Of a stretch of 64,000 nt of DNA, positions 44,946 to 60,777 are shown in pieces. Under the pieces are notes generated by a model, which saw only the letters and a program-made list of their open reading frames with translations, was not told the origin of the DNA and searched no databases. Source of the DNA: Limonium bicolor (taxonomy: Eukaryota > Streptophyta > Magnoliopsida > Caryophyllales > Plumbaginaceae); contig CM041779.1 of the NCBI GenBank assembly GCA_023374045.1, forward strand, positions 272,400,062 to 272,464,061, read 5' to 3'. Each line of letters begins with the position of its first letter. Positions within the stretch are counted from its first letter, which is position 1. A program made the translations under genes and the position numbers.

Positions 44946-45648
44946 ACATGAGTTGTGCAAGCCCTATGAACCCGAACGGGGAGAAAGAGAGCATCCGATT
45001 AAACCGGATGAATGAATAACTAACGTGAACGGTTGACTGAATAATTGTCTTCCCTAGTAAGTATCGAATCCTGTATATGTATGTAAGTAATGATGCTTGT
45101 ATTATTGTAATATTAGTATGTAAGTATGCATGTAAATGAACTCCATGTATATCTGACCAAAAGTAGTCGGTTTACCCCGGTTAGCACGCGGGGTATGCGA
45201 ATTTCATATGCAGCAATTTGCTGAGCCCCTAGGGGCACCGTTTTTATATTTACAGGTACTTCGAAGCCGACCGCCGTTCGAGAGTGTAGGACGGGGCTGT
45301 CATGTAAGCATGGGTAGTTGAGTAATAGGAATTGTATTTGTATTGTAATGCGAATTTGGAAGTCCAAACTGTATCAGTAATTTAAGGATTGTAGTAGACT
45401 CGATATAGTAAGATATTGGAATTGTATTTGAATTATGATATGAGTATGAAACGGAAAGTAATGTATTGTGTAGAGTACTCGGTATATTCACGCCATCAGA
45501 CCGATAGTATGTAGTAGTGTAGCTGGCCTTGTTAGTCACGTGGGTGACTAACGGCATTGTACACCCGCCGCTGTGTATGTAATATCCGCTGCGAAGATAA
45601 GTATTTGTACAGTAATGACGGTATTAGCGGTAGGGGTGTTACAAAAAG

Positions 45649-45660
45649 TGGTATTAGAGC
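45649..45660 (+). promoter_or_regulatory. Primer-binding site of the family A element
   Basis: TGGTATTAGAGC lies 5 bp after the LTR end and matches the initiator-Met type of primer-binding site (TGGTATCAGAGC) with one change. It identifies 20188-45643 as a 5' LTR. Confidence 0.8.
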
Positions 45661-46864
45661 GAAGAAAACCTGAAAGAGAAGGTGAAACCCTGGCTGAAGA
45701 TAGCTGAATGTCACTAGCTGGAGTCCCGGCCAAAGTCTCCTCGTGAAAAGAGCACTCATGATTCATTACACCCCCTCTGAAATCTTGTCTTATCAATCTC
45801 ATGAGCCGACCTACCATTACCAAATAAGACACCCGCAATTACAAACTCGCACGCTTCACTAACATGTCATTAATACCCCAAGATAGCGTGTGTTCTTTTG
45901 ATAATTAATGGGGAAGCAAGTAAGGTGAGGAAGCTTCCTCCCTAGCAAGGCCCATATCGGTTAACGTCAACCCTACTCTATGTAGCTACAGTTAACATTG
46001 CCAACTCGACCAGGAGATGAAAGGCAAGCCAGGGAAGCAAGTTAGATTGACTATCATCTTATCTATAAATAGCAATAAATGTATCATTTATTAAGGAGAG
46101 GATGACAGATGACACACAATACATAATAGACTATACACAACTCATGATAGAGAGAAGAGCATAGGTAACACACATAACACGTTCGATACAAAGCAATACC
46201 ACTCTCCCTTCTCATGTACTGAAAAGATTCTACTAAAAATATTTGGCAACTCCCCATGGACTAGATCATTCAAGATTGAACCATGTAAACTCCTATGTCT
46301 TGTTCGGTATTGTCAATCATCATCCTTACGTTGCTAATCACACACCTTACAGAAGTTAATGTATCACCAATCTATGGGTTACACTCTCATCCAAGATTAC
46401 CACCTCTAACAACAATCAAGAGGCTAGAGCTGGGTACGAGCCACACAGGTTGGGATCTTTAGGGCAAGGGACCAGTCTTGATCCTTTTTTAAATGAGAGA
46501 CTGGTCCCGAGCTAATCTTGGGCCTATTTCAGTTCAATAATTTATTTTTTATGTTTGGTTTTGTGTAAATAATGGTTAATTAATAATATTATGATGTTTA
46601 ATTATAAATGAAAATATTTGGAAAATGATAATCTTACATATTGTGAAATATAATATTTTATTTATATTTTAGGCTTACACTATCTTATGATTTTACAAGT
46701 TCTAAGTATCTTAAAGGAACGAAGTCCACAAAATTCTATCATTACAATCCTAATTATATTGCAATTAGACTGATAATATAAATATTAAATTTCAACATTC
46801 AAATACAAAGTTTTACTAATACCTTGATATTTAAAAATTTATTATCATAACTAGAACAAGCTCT
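45661..46864. other. Retroelement leader remnant, then unassigned sequence
   Basis: About 100 bp after the primer-binding site look like family A leader (GAAGAAAACCTGAAAGAG). After about 45770 nothing is recognisable and there is no frame of interest. The family A internal region is missing, so the element is truncated here. Confidence 0.4.
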
Positions 46865-47455
46865 GGGCTGTCAAAATTTGACCCAACCCGAAAACCCGTC
46901 CGTTTTATCCGAACCCGAAACCCGATTGAACCCGAAAATATTTAAATAATAAACCCGAAACCCGATTGGGTAAAACCCGAAATGACCCAACCCGAAATGA
47001 TCCGAAAAATTATAACCCGAAACCGACCTGAACCTGAAATGACCCGAAATAATAGTAATTAAAAATTAGCCAAACTCAAATAACATAAAATAATAGTGAC
47101 CATAAATTGTCCCAAACCTGAATGACCCAAATAAATATGACAAAAAACTTGATTTAAACTTAGTATATCCGAATGAAATTCAGAATAGGCATTGTATTGA
47201 AAGTTCTGTAATCTATATGTTGTATATTCTTATAGAAATTAGGTATATATTTATATTATAATTTTTCCAAAAAAATATTAACTATGACCCGAAATAACCG
47301 AAACCCGATTCTATCTGACACTATTACAACCCAAACCCGAAATGACCCGAACCCGAATGACCCGAACCCGAAATGACCCGAAATTTAATGACCCGAACGG
47401 ATATTGACCCGAAAAGATATACCCAAACCCGAACGGATAACCCATTTGACAGGCC
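46865..47455. mobile_element. CCCGAA-rich MITE-like repeat
   Basis: The ends are inverted: GGGCTGTCAAAATTTGAC on the left and TTTGACAGGCC on the right. The interior is dominated by ACCCGAAATG and ACCCGAACCCG repeats split by AT-rich stretches. I found no clear target duplication, so the class (hAT-like is a guess) is uncertain. Confidence 0.55.
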
Positions 47456-48062
47456 TAGTCCCATATGATCGTGGTCCTAAAAAAGACGAGACCGGACCAA
47501 CCCACTTTTATCTAGTGTCCATCTTAGTCCCTGGCCGACCAAACTTGGACCGATCTTTCATTGGGCCGATCCCGTGAGGTCCCAAACCGGCCCGACACAG
47601 TGGTTACCTCTGTAGTTGCCTCGTGCTGCTTTTAAGAGTTCCATCTACCGCTGCTATACATAACTCTGCGGTCCCGAGCCAGCCCGCCCAGTGACCACCA
47701 CCTCTAGTTGCCTTGCCTGGTTTCGCGCTGCTTTAAGAGTTCTATCAACTGCCAACGTAACTCTCCGGTGTCGTATTCTCCTTTTTCTTTTGTCCTTTTA
47801 CACCTTAATCCTTTCCTGGGTTTAAATATTTTTCTTCCGGTTCAGATTCAAGCTCAGACAAAATTTCCAATGCGTTAAATTCATGTTGACTGTTCGTTCA
47901 TCTCACAGTCACTGCAGTCTTCTCCCGCCACATCTTTTTCTCGTTTTGTTTGTGCCCTAAAATAAATCACCCTGCGAGTAATTACCGCGAAGATCACTGA
48001 AGAAAAATCGCGGACAAAGTGTATTTTTTTTAAAAAAATTCCCTGGTAAGGGCGGGGTAACA
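47456..48062 (+). promoter_or_regulatory. TAR2 upstream region
   Basis: This should hold the proximal promoter and 5' UTR of the TAR2-like gene. TTTAAATATTTTT at about 47821 is a possible TATA-like element. The segment 47620-47760 contains two related stretches (CTTTTAAGAGTTCCATC and CTTTAAGAGTTCTATC), an imperfect local duplication of about 100 bp. Confidence 0.4.
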
Positions 48063-51962
<3,900 letters not shown>

Positions 51963-52035
51963 AAAATATTAGTCATACAAAATACTACTGTTACTTCACC
52001 TGCTAAACTCTTCTTGTTTCACCTCATATTGTGTA

Positions 52036-52272
52036 CTCCCTCCGTCCTGAATTGACCGTCATGTTTACTATTGGACATGTCGTTTTGACTTCAATTTTTA
52101 ACATATAAGATAAATTAATTTTGAAAATTTAAGTTTTGCATATGATTCCTTACATGATAAACTATATGTTACAAAATTTAGTTTTATAAAATTATTTTAT
52201 ATTATATGCTAATATTGAAGTGGAAAAACGTGCCATAAAGCAAACAGGACGGTCAATTCAGGACGGAGGGAG
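52036..52272. mobile_element. Stowaway-like MITE (Tc1/mariner type)
   Basis: The termini CTCCCTCCGTCCTGAATTG and CAATTCAGGACGGAGGGAG are inverted copies, flanked by TA on both sides (52034-52035, 52273-52274). The length is 237 bp. It starts about 73 bp after the TAR2 stop codon, so it probably lies in or close to the TAR2 3' UTR. Confidence 0.9.
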
Positions 52273-52662
52273 TATATTTAACTGTAGTTTGTTTTTATTT
52301 TTATAGATAGTGGCTAACAACTTCAACAAATTCCCTTTCTTTGATGATCACAACTATTTAAAAATCATTAATCTTATTTAGTCTAAATGGGAGAACATTT
52401 TTAACTTGTCCCCTTCAGTTTGTGCTGGGTTTCAAATACTTACTATTATAAGGTAGTCTTCTTACTCAGTTATTCATAAGTTAGGAAAAGTGATTCATAA
52501 ATTAATCCATTTGATGAGTGTCTATGATTCCTTTTCTTCCCCCTTTGCCATTATCAAAATGGGTAACTTAAAGCGCTAAATACCACACAAAGGAATGAAC
52601 TACTAAATGATCCATGGTAAGAGATTGACACATGTCATAAAAGGAAATCATATCTGACTTAG

Positions 52663-53072
52663 GGGTGTTTGTTTTAGGGTAATTATGAAAGAAAATTGGA
52701 ATGATTCAGTTTTACGCTGTTTGTTTAGTCAGTTTTTTCCTATTTTTATGAAAGGAAAAGGAGATGAGATTAGCCAAAAGTCCTCTAACTTGATTGTCCT
52801 ACCCTACTAGGGAATGAGATACCCTTTCCCTTCCTACTTTGACCAATGACATATGACCATTGACTGATCACTAATGACCACTGACTAGTGAATGTTGACT
52901 GATAACTGATGACCGTTGACCGGTAACCGTTGACCATTGGCCGGCAGATGTTGACCGGTTATTTATTTCATTTTTCTCTCCACAAACAAACAACCATCAA
53001 AATTAAAGGGAAGTCTGGTTCATTCCCTTTCCCTATTCCATTCAGTTTCTTCCACTCAAAACAAACACCCCC
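52663..53072. mobile_element. PIF/Harbinger (Tourist-like) MITE with W-box cluster
   Basis: The termini GGGGTGTTTGTTT and AAACAAACACCCCC are inverted, with a TTA duplication at 52660-52662 and 53073-53075. The length is 410 bp. Six TTGACC or TTGACT motifs lie between 52839 and 52956. A truncated relative is at 6909. Confidence 0.88.
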
Positions 53073-53075
53073 TTA

Positions 53076-53448
53076 GTAAAAGCGCACACTGCGCTGAAAT
53101 AGACTTGACACACTGTGCCGAACAGACTCAACAACAATTTAAACTTGCGCCGCGTGCCCAATTGCCAACAAAAAAAAAACAAAACCATCCACGACAACTA
53201 GCCTACCAGAATGTAACCAAGGCCCATCAACCAACCATCAACCACAAACTTATCCCAAAAGAAACTCAAACTTACTAACAATATCTATTTAGTCCCTAAA
53301 AGATGTAATCTATGACCCATCATGCTAATCTAACTGAGTATAGAGACGCTTGGAATCAATGAAGGTGATAACTAAGCCAAGGAGAGTCTCATGAGCAGAA
53401 TCAGATGTGAGATCTTTTATAGCAATAAGTAATTTCAGACAATGCTAG
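53076..53448. other. Unassigned sequence, with a minus-strand coding-like piece
   Basis: On the minus strand 53340-53440 reads KLLIAIKDLTSDSAHETLLG and onward without a stop for about 40 codons, which looks protein-like. It joins the sequence beyond 58321 if the solo LTR is removed. I do not recognise the family. Confidence 0.3.
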
Positions 53449-56400
53449 TGTAACACCCCAACCCGAAATCCAATAACCTGTACGACGATCACTCCCAAAT
53501 AAAACACAAACTGCAGCGGAAATAAATACAACAACCGGGCGGTATTACAATGCCGTTGGCCACCCTTGTGACCAACAAGGCTAACTCCAAATACAATCTC
53601 CAAAAGTCACGGTCTGAATACGAATACAATCCGAGATACTAGGAATCAAACTCAAATGTAAAATACTTAAGTAAAACAAATAACTAGTAGGAGACTCCCA
53701 TAGCTTGAATCTACCCCACCTACACTCGGTGTGGTAATCTTCTCAACTTCAGGTGCCTGAAAAATGGGGGTGCCCCCAAAGGGGCTCAGCAAACAATGCT
53801 GGTATGGAAAACGTGCAGCCCATCGTCTACCGGGCCACACCAACTACTTTGTCGAATACATGCAGTTCATTTTTTTTTGTAAAGCTGTAAACAAGCATAG
53901 TATGATAATAACAAGCATCCATACAAGGACAACAATGTTACATAAAACAAGACTTCAGAAGGTCAAGTTAGATGAACTGTAATCATTTGATAGTTGTTGG
54001 GTCCACACAGTGGGACTGACATGGTATATAAGAGTGTGTCAATATAATGAAGGTATAGTGACCTTGTTATAAGAGGTGGGTACCAGTTCCCTCAGAAGAT
54101 AACGTAGGTTAACTCCTGTACTTCAAATGGTGGGTATCGTACCCTCGAGAGAAATAGAGTCTTCCTCTCAACTTAAAATGTTACGGTACGGTCCCGGTGA
54201 GTGACATAGTGCACCCAGAACTCCCGTTGCGACGTAAATTGAATAGGAGACGACCTGAGACAGGTACAACTCCTGTAGCATGCATGGCCAGATCCAACTG
54301 GGCTCCTCGTTCTCGTAGTATAGAATTGTTAGGTGTTAACCAAGTATGTTAAACCAGAACTCAAAGTGCATTGTCAGTTGTCACGTTTAGGACAACGACG
54401 TTTGTTATAAAGTGAAGTTAGTGAGAGACTTGTGTACAAGTTCTCGGTATAATAAAGCGCAGGTATTTAGTCCACTGGTATAGTAGTGTTTGTATGCGTG
54501 GGACATACACGTCGCAGTTAGCATCATTCACGCACATAAAATAATACCACAGTGCACAAGAGTAAACAACATTTTACATTAATTATCTTGGTCGTTATTT
54601 CAAACAACAGATAGCACACAAGCCGGTGTAATCCGGTAGAAAACAGGTTGCAAGAATCCCATACCGTTCACCGTAGACTGTACTTGTTTTAATTCCCGGT
54701 CAACGTCTGGTCAAACAAAGTCCTAGAATAGGATTAACTGAGAGGGTTAATTTATGTTACCCTTATATAATAATTTTATTGGATCATTCAACAATTTCGT
54801 ATTTGTTATTTCATGTGAGGTTTATTTCCTTTAATTACCTCATGATTTAATGTATAACTTATTTGTTATTCCTTTTGATTTATTTATAAATCCTTTAATG
54901 TACATGTATGTATTTATTTATTCATGTACTATATTTGTTGTTTATTTTAATTGTCTAGGTGACATAACAACTTATAATTTCTGAACTATATTTATATGTC
55001 ATACATGGACATGATATTCTTATAGTTTTTATTATTCACCTTTTAACCATAAGTACTATTTATCGATTACCTTTAAATTCCTTATAACTATATAAGTCAT
55101 AGTTTTGACCTCATGACTCCTTTAACCAAAATTCTTTCTTCTAATTCCTCCAAGTATCCATATAGGACCTATATTTATTTAAATCTAAATTCTTACCCTT
55201 ATATTTCGGTTATTTACAAAACAACCTCATTAATTCATAAACTTTATATTTAAATTCTAATCTCATTATATTATATAGTTTTAATTCCTTATTTAATTAA
55301 ATTCAAAAACTACCATTAATATTTTGGTATATTTCTTTTTGGAATATTTTAACTTTTCAAAAATTACCATTTAGCCCCTTAAATTCTCGGCCTACATATA
55401 TATTTTCTATATTGCAAATTAACCACAAAATCTTATAATCTTTACATAATGCCTTATAAATTATAGTTTTAATTTTAATTCTCCACAAATGCCGAATATA
55501 TATATAAATTCTTAAATTACAAAGCTAACCCAAAGTAATTCAGCTTTGTCATATACTTTTCATTAATTACATTTTCACCCCAAAACTTTATAATAGTTAC
55601 TTAATAACTTATAAACTATAGTTTAAATATTTAATTCCTCATAATTTCGAAAGTGAACTTAATAATTCTCTTAATTATGAATTCGCCCACTAATAAGTTC
55701 CAAACTTTCATAACAACTTTTATAAATTACATAATAGCCCAAAACTTTATAAAATGTATTTTAACACTTGTTTAAATTATCTAAAATTCATAAACTTAAT
55801 TCCTAACCTTATATTATAACATAATTACTCCAAATATACCCTTAACTCTCGGCTTTCACAATTATACACCAAACTTTGTAAAAATTGCATTTTAGCCACA
55901 TAACTTAATTAATTAGCCATTTAAGCACTAATAAAATATTTTAACTCACCAAACTTTGTAGTATAAGTTTATATACATAAGTAGCTCATAAAAATCTATT
56001 TTTCACTTAGACAATTCGGCCATAATTAAATAACTACCATATAGTATATAAAAGTGGATTTATATGTCATAATAAATATACATAAATTCATAGTCATATA
56101 ACTCATGTAAAAATTATTGTAATGTCTTATATTGATTCTTAGCTCAAAATAAAGTATTTTTGCCCTTGACAATTCGGTTTGAATTGATATGTAACATAAA
56201 TAAATTTTGTGACACAAAAATGTGTCTTAAGGTAAATATTTTCCATATATGTTATAGATTATATTTTTGGCATATAATACCATATAGTTTCGGTTTTAAT
56301 TACCCTAGGAGATGTACATAATTTTTGTATAATTTTTAGAAGCTTAACAAAGCTTATAACATAAAGATTTACTTAGTAAACTTACTTCTTAACAAAGGTG

Positions 56401-58316
56401 GTTAAGTGCTTGAACTCTTCTTGAATCTCCAAGCTTTCTCCAAGGAAGTTTTGATGCTCCACTTTGGTTATATGCAAGTGGTGAAGGAGTTTAGGAGTTA
56501 GATCTTCAATAAAGATCTTAAGTAGATTTGTAAGTAGTTTTCCAAGAATTTACCTTAAGCTTTTCTCCTTATAAGTAGATTTGTAAGGTGGATGAAGAAC
56601 AAGTTTTCCTTCATGAAAATGAAGAAGAAAAGAGCCTTAGAAGAAGTAGAATTTGGTTACACATAAAAATGTGCTTTAAGGATTTACAAGCATTAAAACT
56701 ACCTTAAGATAACCTTGAGATGCTGCTTGGATTAATGTTGGTTTAGACAACCTCCTTGGAGTATTAGTTGATGCCGAATTGCTATGGTTGTGCTAGGAAG
56801 AGTTTTGCTTCAAGGCTTGCCAAGAAATGCTAGGAAATTACCTTAAAGATGAAGATAGAAGTTAAAACTCCATTAATGGACTTAAGAGCTTCAAAGAAAG
56901 AAGATGAAGCAAGAAGAGAGAGGAGGGAGCCTTACCAATTTGGAAGTGAAGTGTGCAAGGGGAAGAATGAGACTAAGCTCACGTAAGAAGAAGAGAATGC
57001 AATTGGAATTGATTTTTGTTTTGTTAATTTTTAATGTCAATTGACTATTCTTTTCCTTAGTTTATTACATGGGTTATTGGCTCAATAAATGCCCATGTTT
57101 CCAGCATGTGTTCGGCCATAATGCAAGACAAGGCAAGGTGGACGAAAATAATGTGAGCTAAATGACAAGGTAAGAAAAGTAATGCTTTATTCCTTTGATT
57201 TTTCAATGTTTGTAACTTGTCTTCTTCTTCCTTGTAGGTGGACGAATTCAAGGGCTTATTGGAGCCTCTCAACCGGTGGTGAAGAGCCAAGGAGAAGCAT
57301 GGAAGGTCACATGGAAAAGAAAGAAATCAAAAAGGTGGAATCTAGATCTACTTTTTGCCTTTTTCATTTTATTTTTGTCTAGCCAACATGGCCTTGTTCC
57401 CTTGCATAATTTAGACAGAATGGAGGTCAGATGAGACCTACATTTCTTTGCCATTAAGTATTATAGCACATGGGAAGGTGAGTCACCATGTTTTATGCCT
57501 TTTATAAAATTTTAATGTAAGTTTTATACTAGTTTTTGGACATAAAATCGGCCCCTATAGAGCACCTTGTTTGATAGTGCCTCCAACTGATTTAGTGGGT
57601 CATTTTAACCCTATTTAAGATTCTTAATTCGTGGCATGTCAAAAACTACAAGGCAATTGCGTAAAACGCGTTTTCGTGACACCCGAAGGTGTGTTTTTGT
57701 GCTCTAAGGAAAGTTTTGGGAAATAAATTGTTTTTATGAGTTCAAAGTGTTTGTAAACACTTATTATAGTAAATAATGATATATTAAGACATTAAATTGA
57801 GTTATATGGGGTTACATCAATTTATGACATAATTTACGGGCCATCGGGACACTCCCGGGCAAAAAGGAGCGCTAAGAAATCCTCCTGTGGTTTTTGTTGA
57901 ATTTTGAGAAACCTTTCGTGGGTTCTCTTTAGAATGGTTAATAATGATGTTAGGAACTCTAGGAATTAATTTTATAGGAGTTCGTGCCACCTCGGCACTC
58001 CTCCAAGCTTTTCATGCTTTAAGGAGCGTGCGTGAGCACTCCCGAGCATTTTGCGTTTTTGACTGGATATAGCCTAGGGAATATGTTTATATATTCATAT
58101 AATGAGTGTATGACCATTTGGTGTGAGTTTCATAAGGTCATACAAGGTCATACTTGATCACATGTTTCTAAGGCGTTTTAGCGTTTATGGTGAAACGACT
58201 ATTTTTCCGTAACGTTTTCATGCATGGGTTTGCATGCGTACGTGAAATAATTTATATTTGGATTATATTCCATTAAATAATGTTTTTATAATGTTAATTA
58301 TATTTGGGGTATTTCA
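53449..58316 (-). mobile_element. Solo LTR of a related family (4868 bp)
   Basis: It starts TGTAACACCCCAACCCG and ends TTTGGGGTATTTCA on the plus strand. The flanks GCTAG (53444-53448) and TCTAG (58317-58321) are a target duplication with one mismatch. It shares with family A the blocks GCAGCGGA, the GGCCACC...CAACAAGGC block and AAAGGGGCTCAGC, but its middle (54760-56400) is a very AT-rich tract found in no other copy. I did not find the three-hairpin repeat. There is no second LTR and no internal region. Confidence 0.75.
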
Positions 58317-58321
58317 TCTAG

Positions 58322-58790
58322 ACATCCGACTGAGTCATGGCTGACGCCCTTTGTTGCACACTCTCTGGGTTTTCATCAAAGCTAAGTGATACTGAGCTCC
58401 CATGGGTAGGTTTCTTTGTGCTGATGGTACAAGACTCTTCTTGACTTCAAACTACTATTTTGGAACCAACTTCCCATTAGCTATCAACAACTCCATTTTA
58501 GTTATCATCTCGACTCCAGTTCTATCCCAGCCAGAAGGGATCTTTGCCAAGTGCTCTCCATGTGCTGTAAAAATTATGTTAGGTACCCTCCAAATACATG
58601 TCCTTGATTCACTGTGCGGGACTCAATTATTCTAGTCGTGACCTGATGAGGTAGGTTAACTTGTTCATCATTGTTCATAGCCTCTAAAAGCAACATATCT
58701 CAACGACAAACCTCATTGTGTCTCTATTCATCACAAAGGAATAGGTTGTTGAGGATGAACAATTGCAGGAGTTGTGAGCGTACTATTGTA
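58322..58790 (-). pseudogene. Coding-like fragment of unknown origin
   Basis: On the minus strand, about 58470-58560 reads EHLAKIPSGWDRTGVEMITK and continues to KLVPK, where two stops follow; then FEVKKSLVPSAQRNLPMGAQ is open again. With the piece at 53340-53440 this looks like a decayed gene or element interrupted by the solo LTR. No family is recognised, and it could be chance. Confidence 0.25.
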
Positions 58791-59061
58791 TGTTGGCTAC
58801 TTGAAGTTGGCGCTAAGTATAGGATATGTTTAGGATATTCTTTATATATAGTTTTCTCTCTTCTTTTGTCCAAATCAGAGAACTAGTATTTGCTTGTCTC
58901 CTGTAAGACTCTCTCGGCAGAGATGAATAAACTTCTTGATTAATTCTCTTCTAGATCTTCTGCATTGCTCTCATGGTATTAGGGCTAGATGTTCTCACGT
59001 AACCATCTAGGTCTCTTTTCTCTCCTGATTTTCTTTCTCCTTCCTACTATGGCTTCGCCGG
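58791..59061 (+). mobile_element. Copia-type short LTR, primer-binding site and start of gag
   Basis: A possible LTR runs from TGTTGGCTACTTG (58791) to TCTCTCA (58973); it includes a TTATATATAG box at about 58842. TGGTATTAGGGC at 58974-58985 is a Met-type primer-binding site with one or two changes. An ATG followed by GCTTCGCCG at 59049 would be a gag start. The sequence is cut at 59062 by a minus-strand LTR. Confidence 0.6.
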
Positions 59062-60777
59062 TGTAACACCCCAACTCGTAATTTGCAATTAACGGTAATT
59101 AATAATGTCAAACTTAAATGAAATCGCAGCAGATAAATAAACCAAACTCTAGTGTTACATTAGTCACCCACGTGACTAACTAGGCCTTACTAACTCCAAT
59201 GTAACGCTTTGAATGACTGAATACTTACGAACTTAAACTTCAACAAATACTTATACACACTGATTTTTACTAATCGTTCCAAAATACAAGTTCGTTCCAA
59301 CTTACAGCAACATACATAAATGTATAAGATCTAACCGAGGTAATAACAGACAAAATTACATCTGGTCCAAAAGTCTACCCCACCTACACTTGGTAGGGTC
59401 GAATCTCCATCAAGTACTTGAAAAATGGTAGGCCCAAATGGGAACAACACAACTGCTGGTATGAAAACGTGCAACCCACAAGCTACTAGGCCACACACAA
59501 CTACTTTGTAGTTTACATGCGGTTCATTATTACAATAATATAAATGAAACTGTAACACCCAACATGCAACATATAAAGCAAGCAATCATTCTATACAATA
59601 ATATAACCCAACAGAAACAAGACATCAGCATATCGGGTCAGTGTTCTGTTCCTTCCTGGGTCTTGAGATTATTTTGGAATCTCGTTATAGACCTTAATAT
59701 TTACTTATCATGGACAATCCACACAATGGGATTGCCACTATCATAGTCAGTAACTTAACTTATCCCGTGTATGTTTAAACCCTATTAGAAGAGTACCAAA
59801 CTCTAATGAACCACCGACGTTGTGACATACAATAAGTTGGGTATGATAAACCCTTTAGATGAGATTATGACTCTCGTATTGTATACTTAACCGGGTACGT
59901 TTAAACCTGAAGGGAGTAAAGTAAACTACCTCAACAACCGTCAAAAAGAGACGGACATTTAATTTGGTACATTTAAGAAACCTAGTAGGCAAGTATACAA
60001 CGTCCCCCACAACCACCATCAATGAAAGACGTACATTTAATTGGGTATATATAAACCTAGTGGGCGAGTATAAAACTTCCCCCACAACCACCGTCATGAC
60101 GTACATTTAAAATTGGAGACGATCTGATGCAGATATGACCTCCTAAACTCAGCATGCATGGCAAGGACCTCATGGACTCCTCGCTTCCCCGTTATCCCAT
60201 TCGTGTTAGAATTCTCAATGGAACAATCGTTCGACTTCTAGGGAGATAAGTTCGAACATCACATTTCGGATCTCGACAGGGAAGTTAGTGAGAAACTTGT
60301 ATACAAGTTCTCATTACGTGAGTACGCAAGTTCGTAAACATCTTGTTATTGCATATACCATATGGGTGATTAAACTTACTCTAAGGTATAGTTAGTATTT
60401 CACAACATATAATGTCCAGTTAAACATGAACAATAATACGAAAACACATACAACATATTCAGGTAATTATCTTGGTCATTGTCACATACAATAGATAACA
60501 CACAAGCCGATGAAACTCGGTAGTAAACAGACTGCAAGAATCTATACCGTTCACTGTAGACGGCACTCGCCTAACCTCAGTTGTCGTCCTGTCTATCACA
60601 CTCCTATAATTTGATTAATTGAGTGTTTTAATTCACTAATTACTCTCGTATCATATTTAATCGTATTTACTAAACATTTAAGTGTTTTGTTTCCATTATT
60701 TTGTGAGAGTTATACGATTATCTCTTAATCTTTATTAACCCATCTATTTCATGACTAAGTTATACTTAAGGTATTAT
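59062..60777 (-). mobile_element. Truncated minus-strand LTR related to the 53449 copy
   Basis: It starts TGTAACACCCCAACTCG after a GCCGG flank. It shares CACCCACGTGACTAACTAGGCC and the GAAAACGTGCAACCCAC block with the solo LTR at 53449. It is broken at 60778 by another LTR and does not resume. The frames at 59331-59585 and 59855-60106 are LTR sequence. Confidence 0.7.

Larger units (their letters stand above)
20188..45643 (+). mobile_element. Family A 5' LTR, plus strand, split by the 21-kb element
   Basis: The LTR starts TGTAATACTCCGAAC at 20188 and ends GGGGTGTTACA at 45643. Removing 21320-42394 and one 5-bp duplication leaves about 4376 bp, close to the 4358 bp of the solo LTR. The two flanks join in a way that matches the uninterrupted copy at 1623-5714 (TCCAAAGGTAA here, TACAAGGTAA there). 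A Met-type primer-binding site follows at 45649, so this is a 5' LTR. Only about 100 bp of internal sequence are recognisable after it. Confidence 0.85.

Noticed and set aside
44431..44994. 187-codon minus-strand frame rich in Y, L, S and T
   Set aside because: It covers the GAGTA-type tandem tract of a family A LTR. The overlapping frames differ, and no other copy of the LTR keeps it open.
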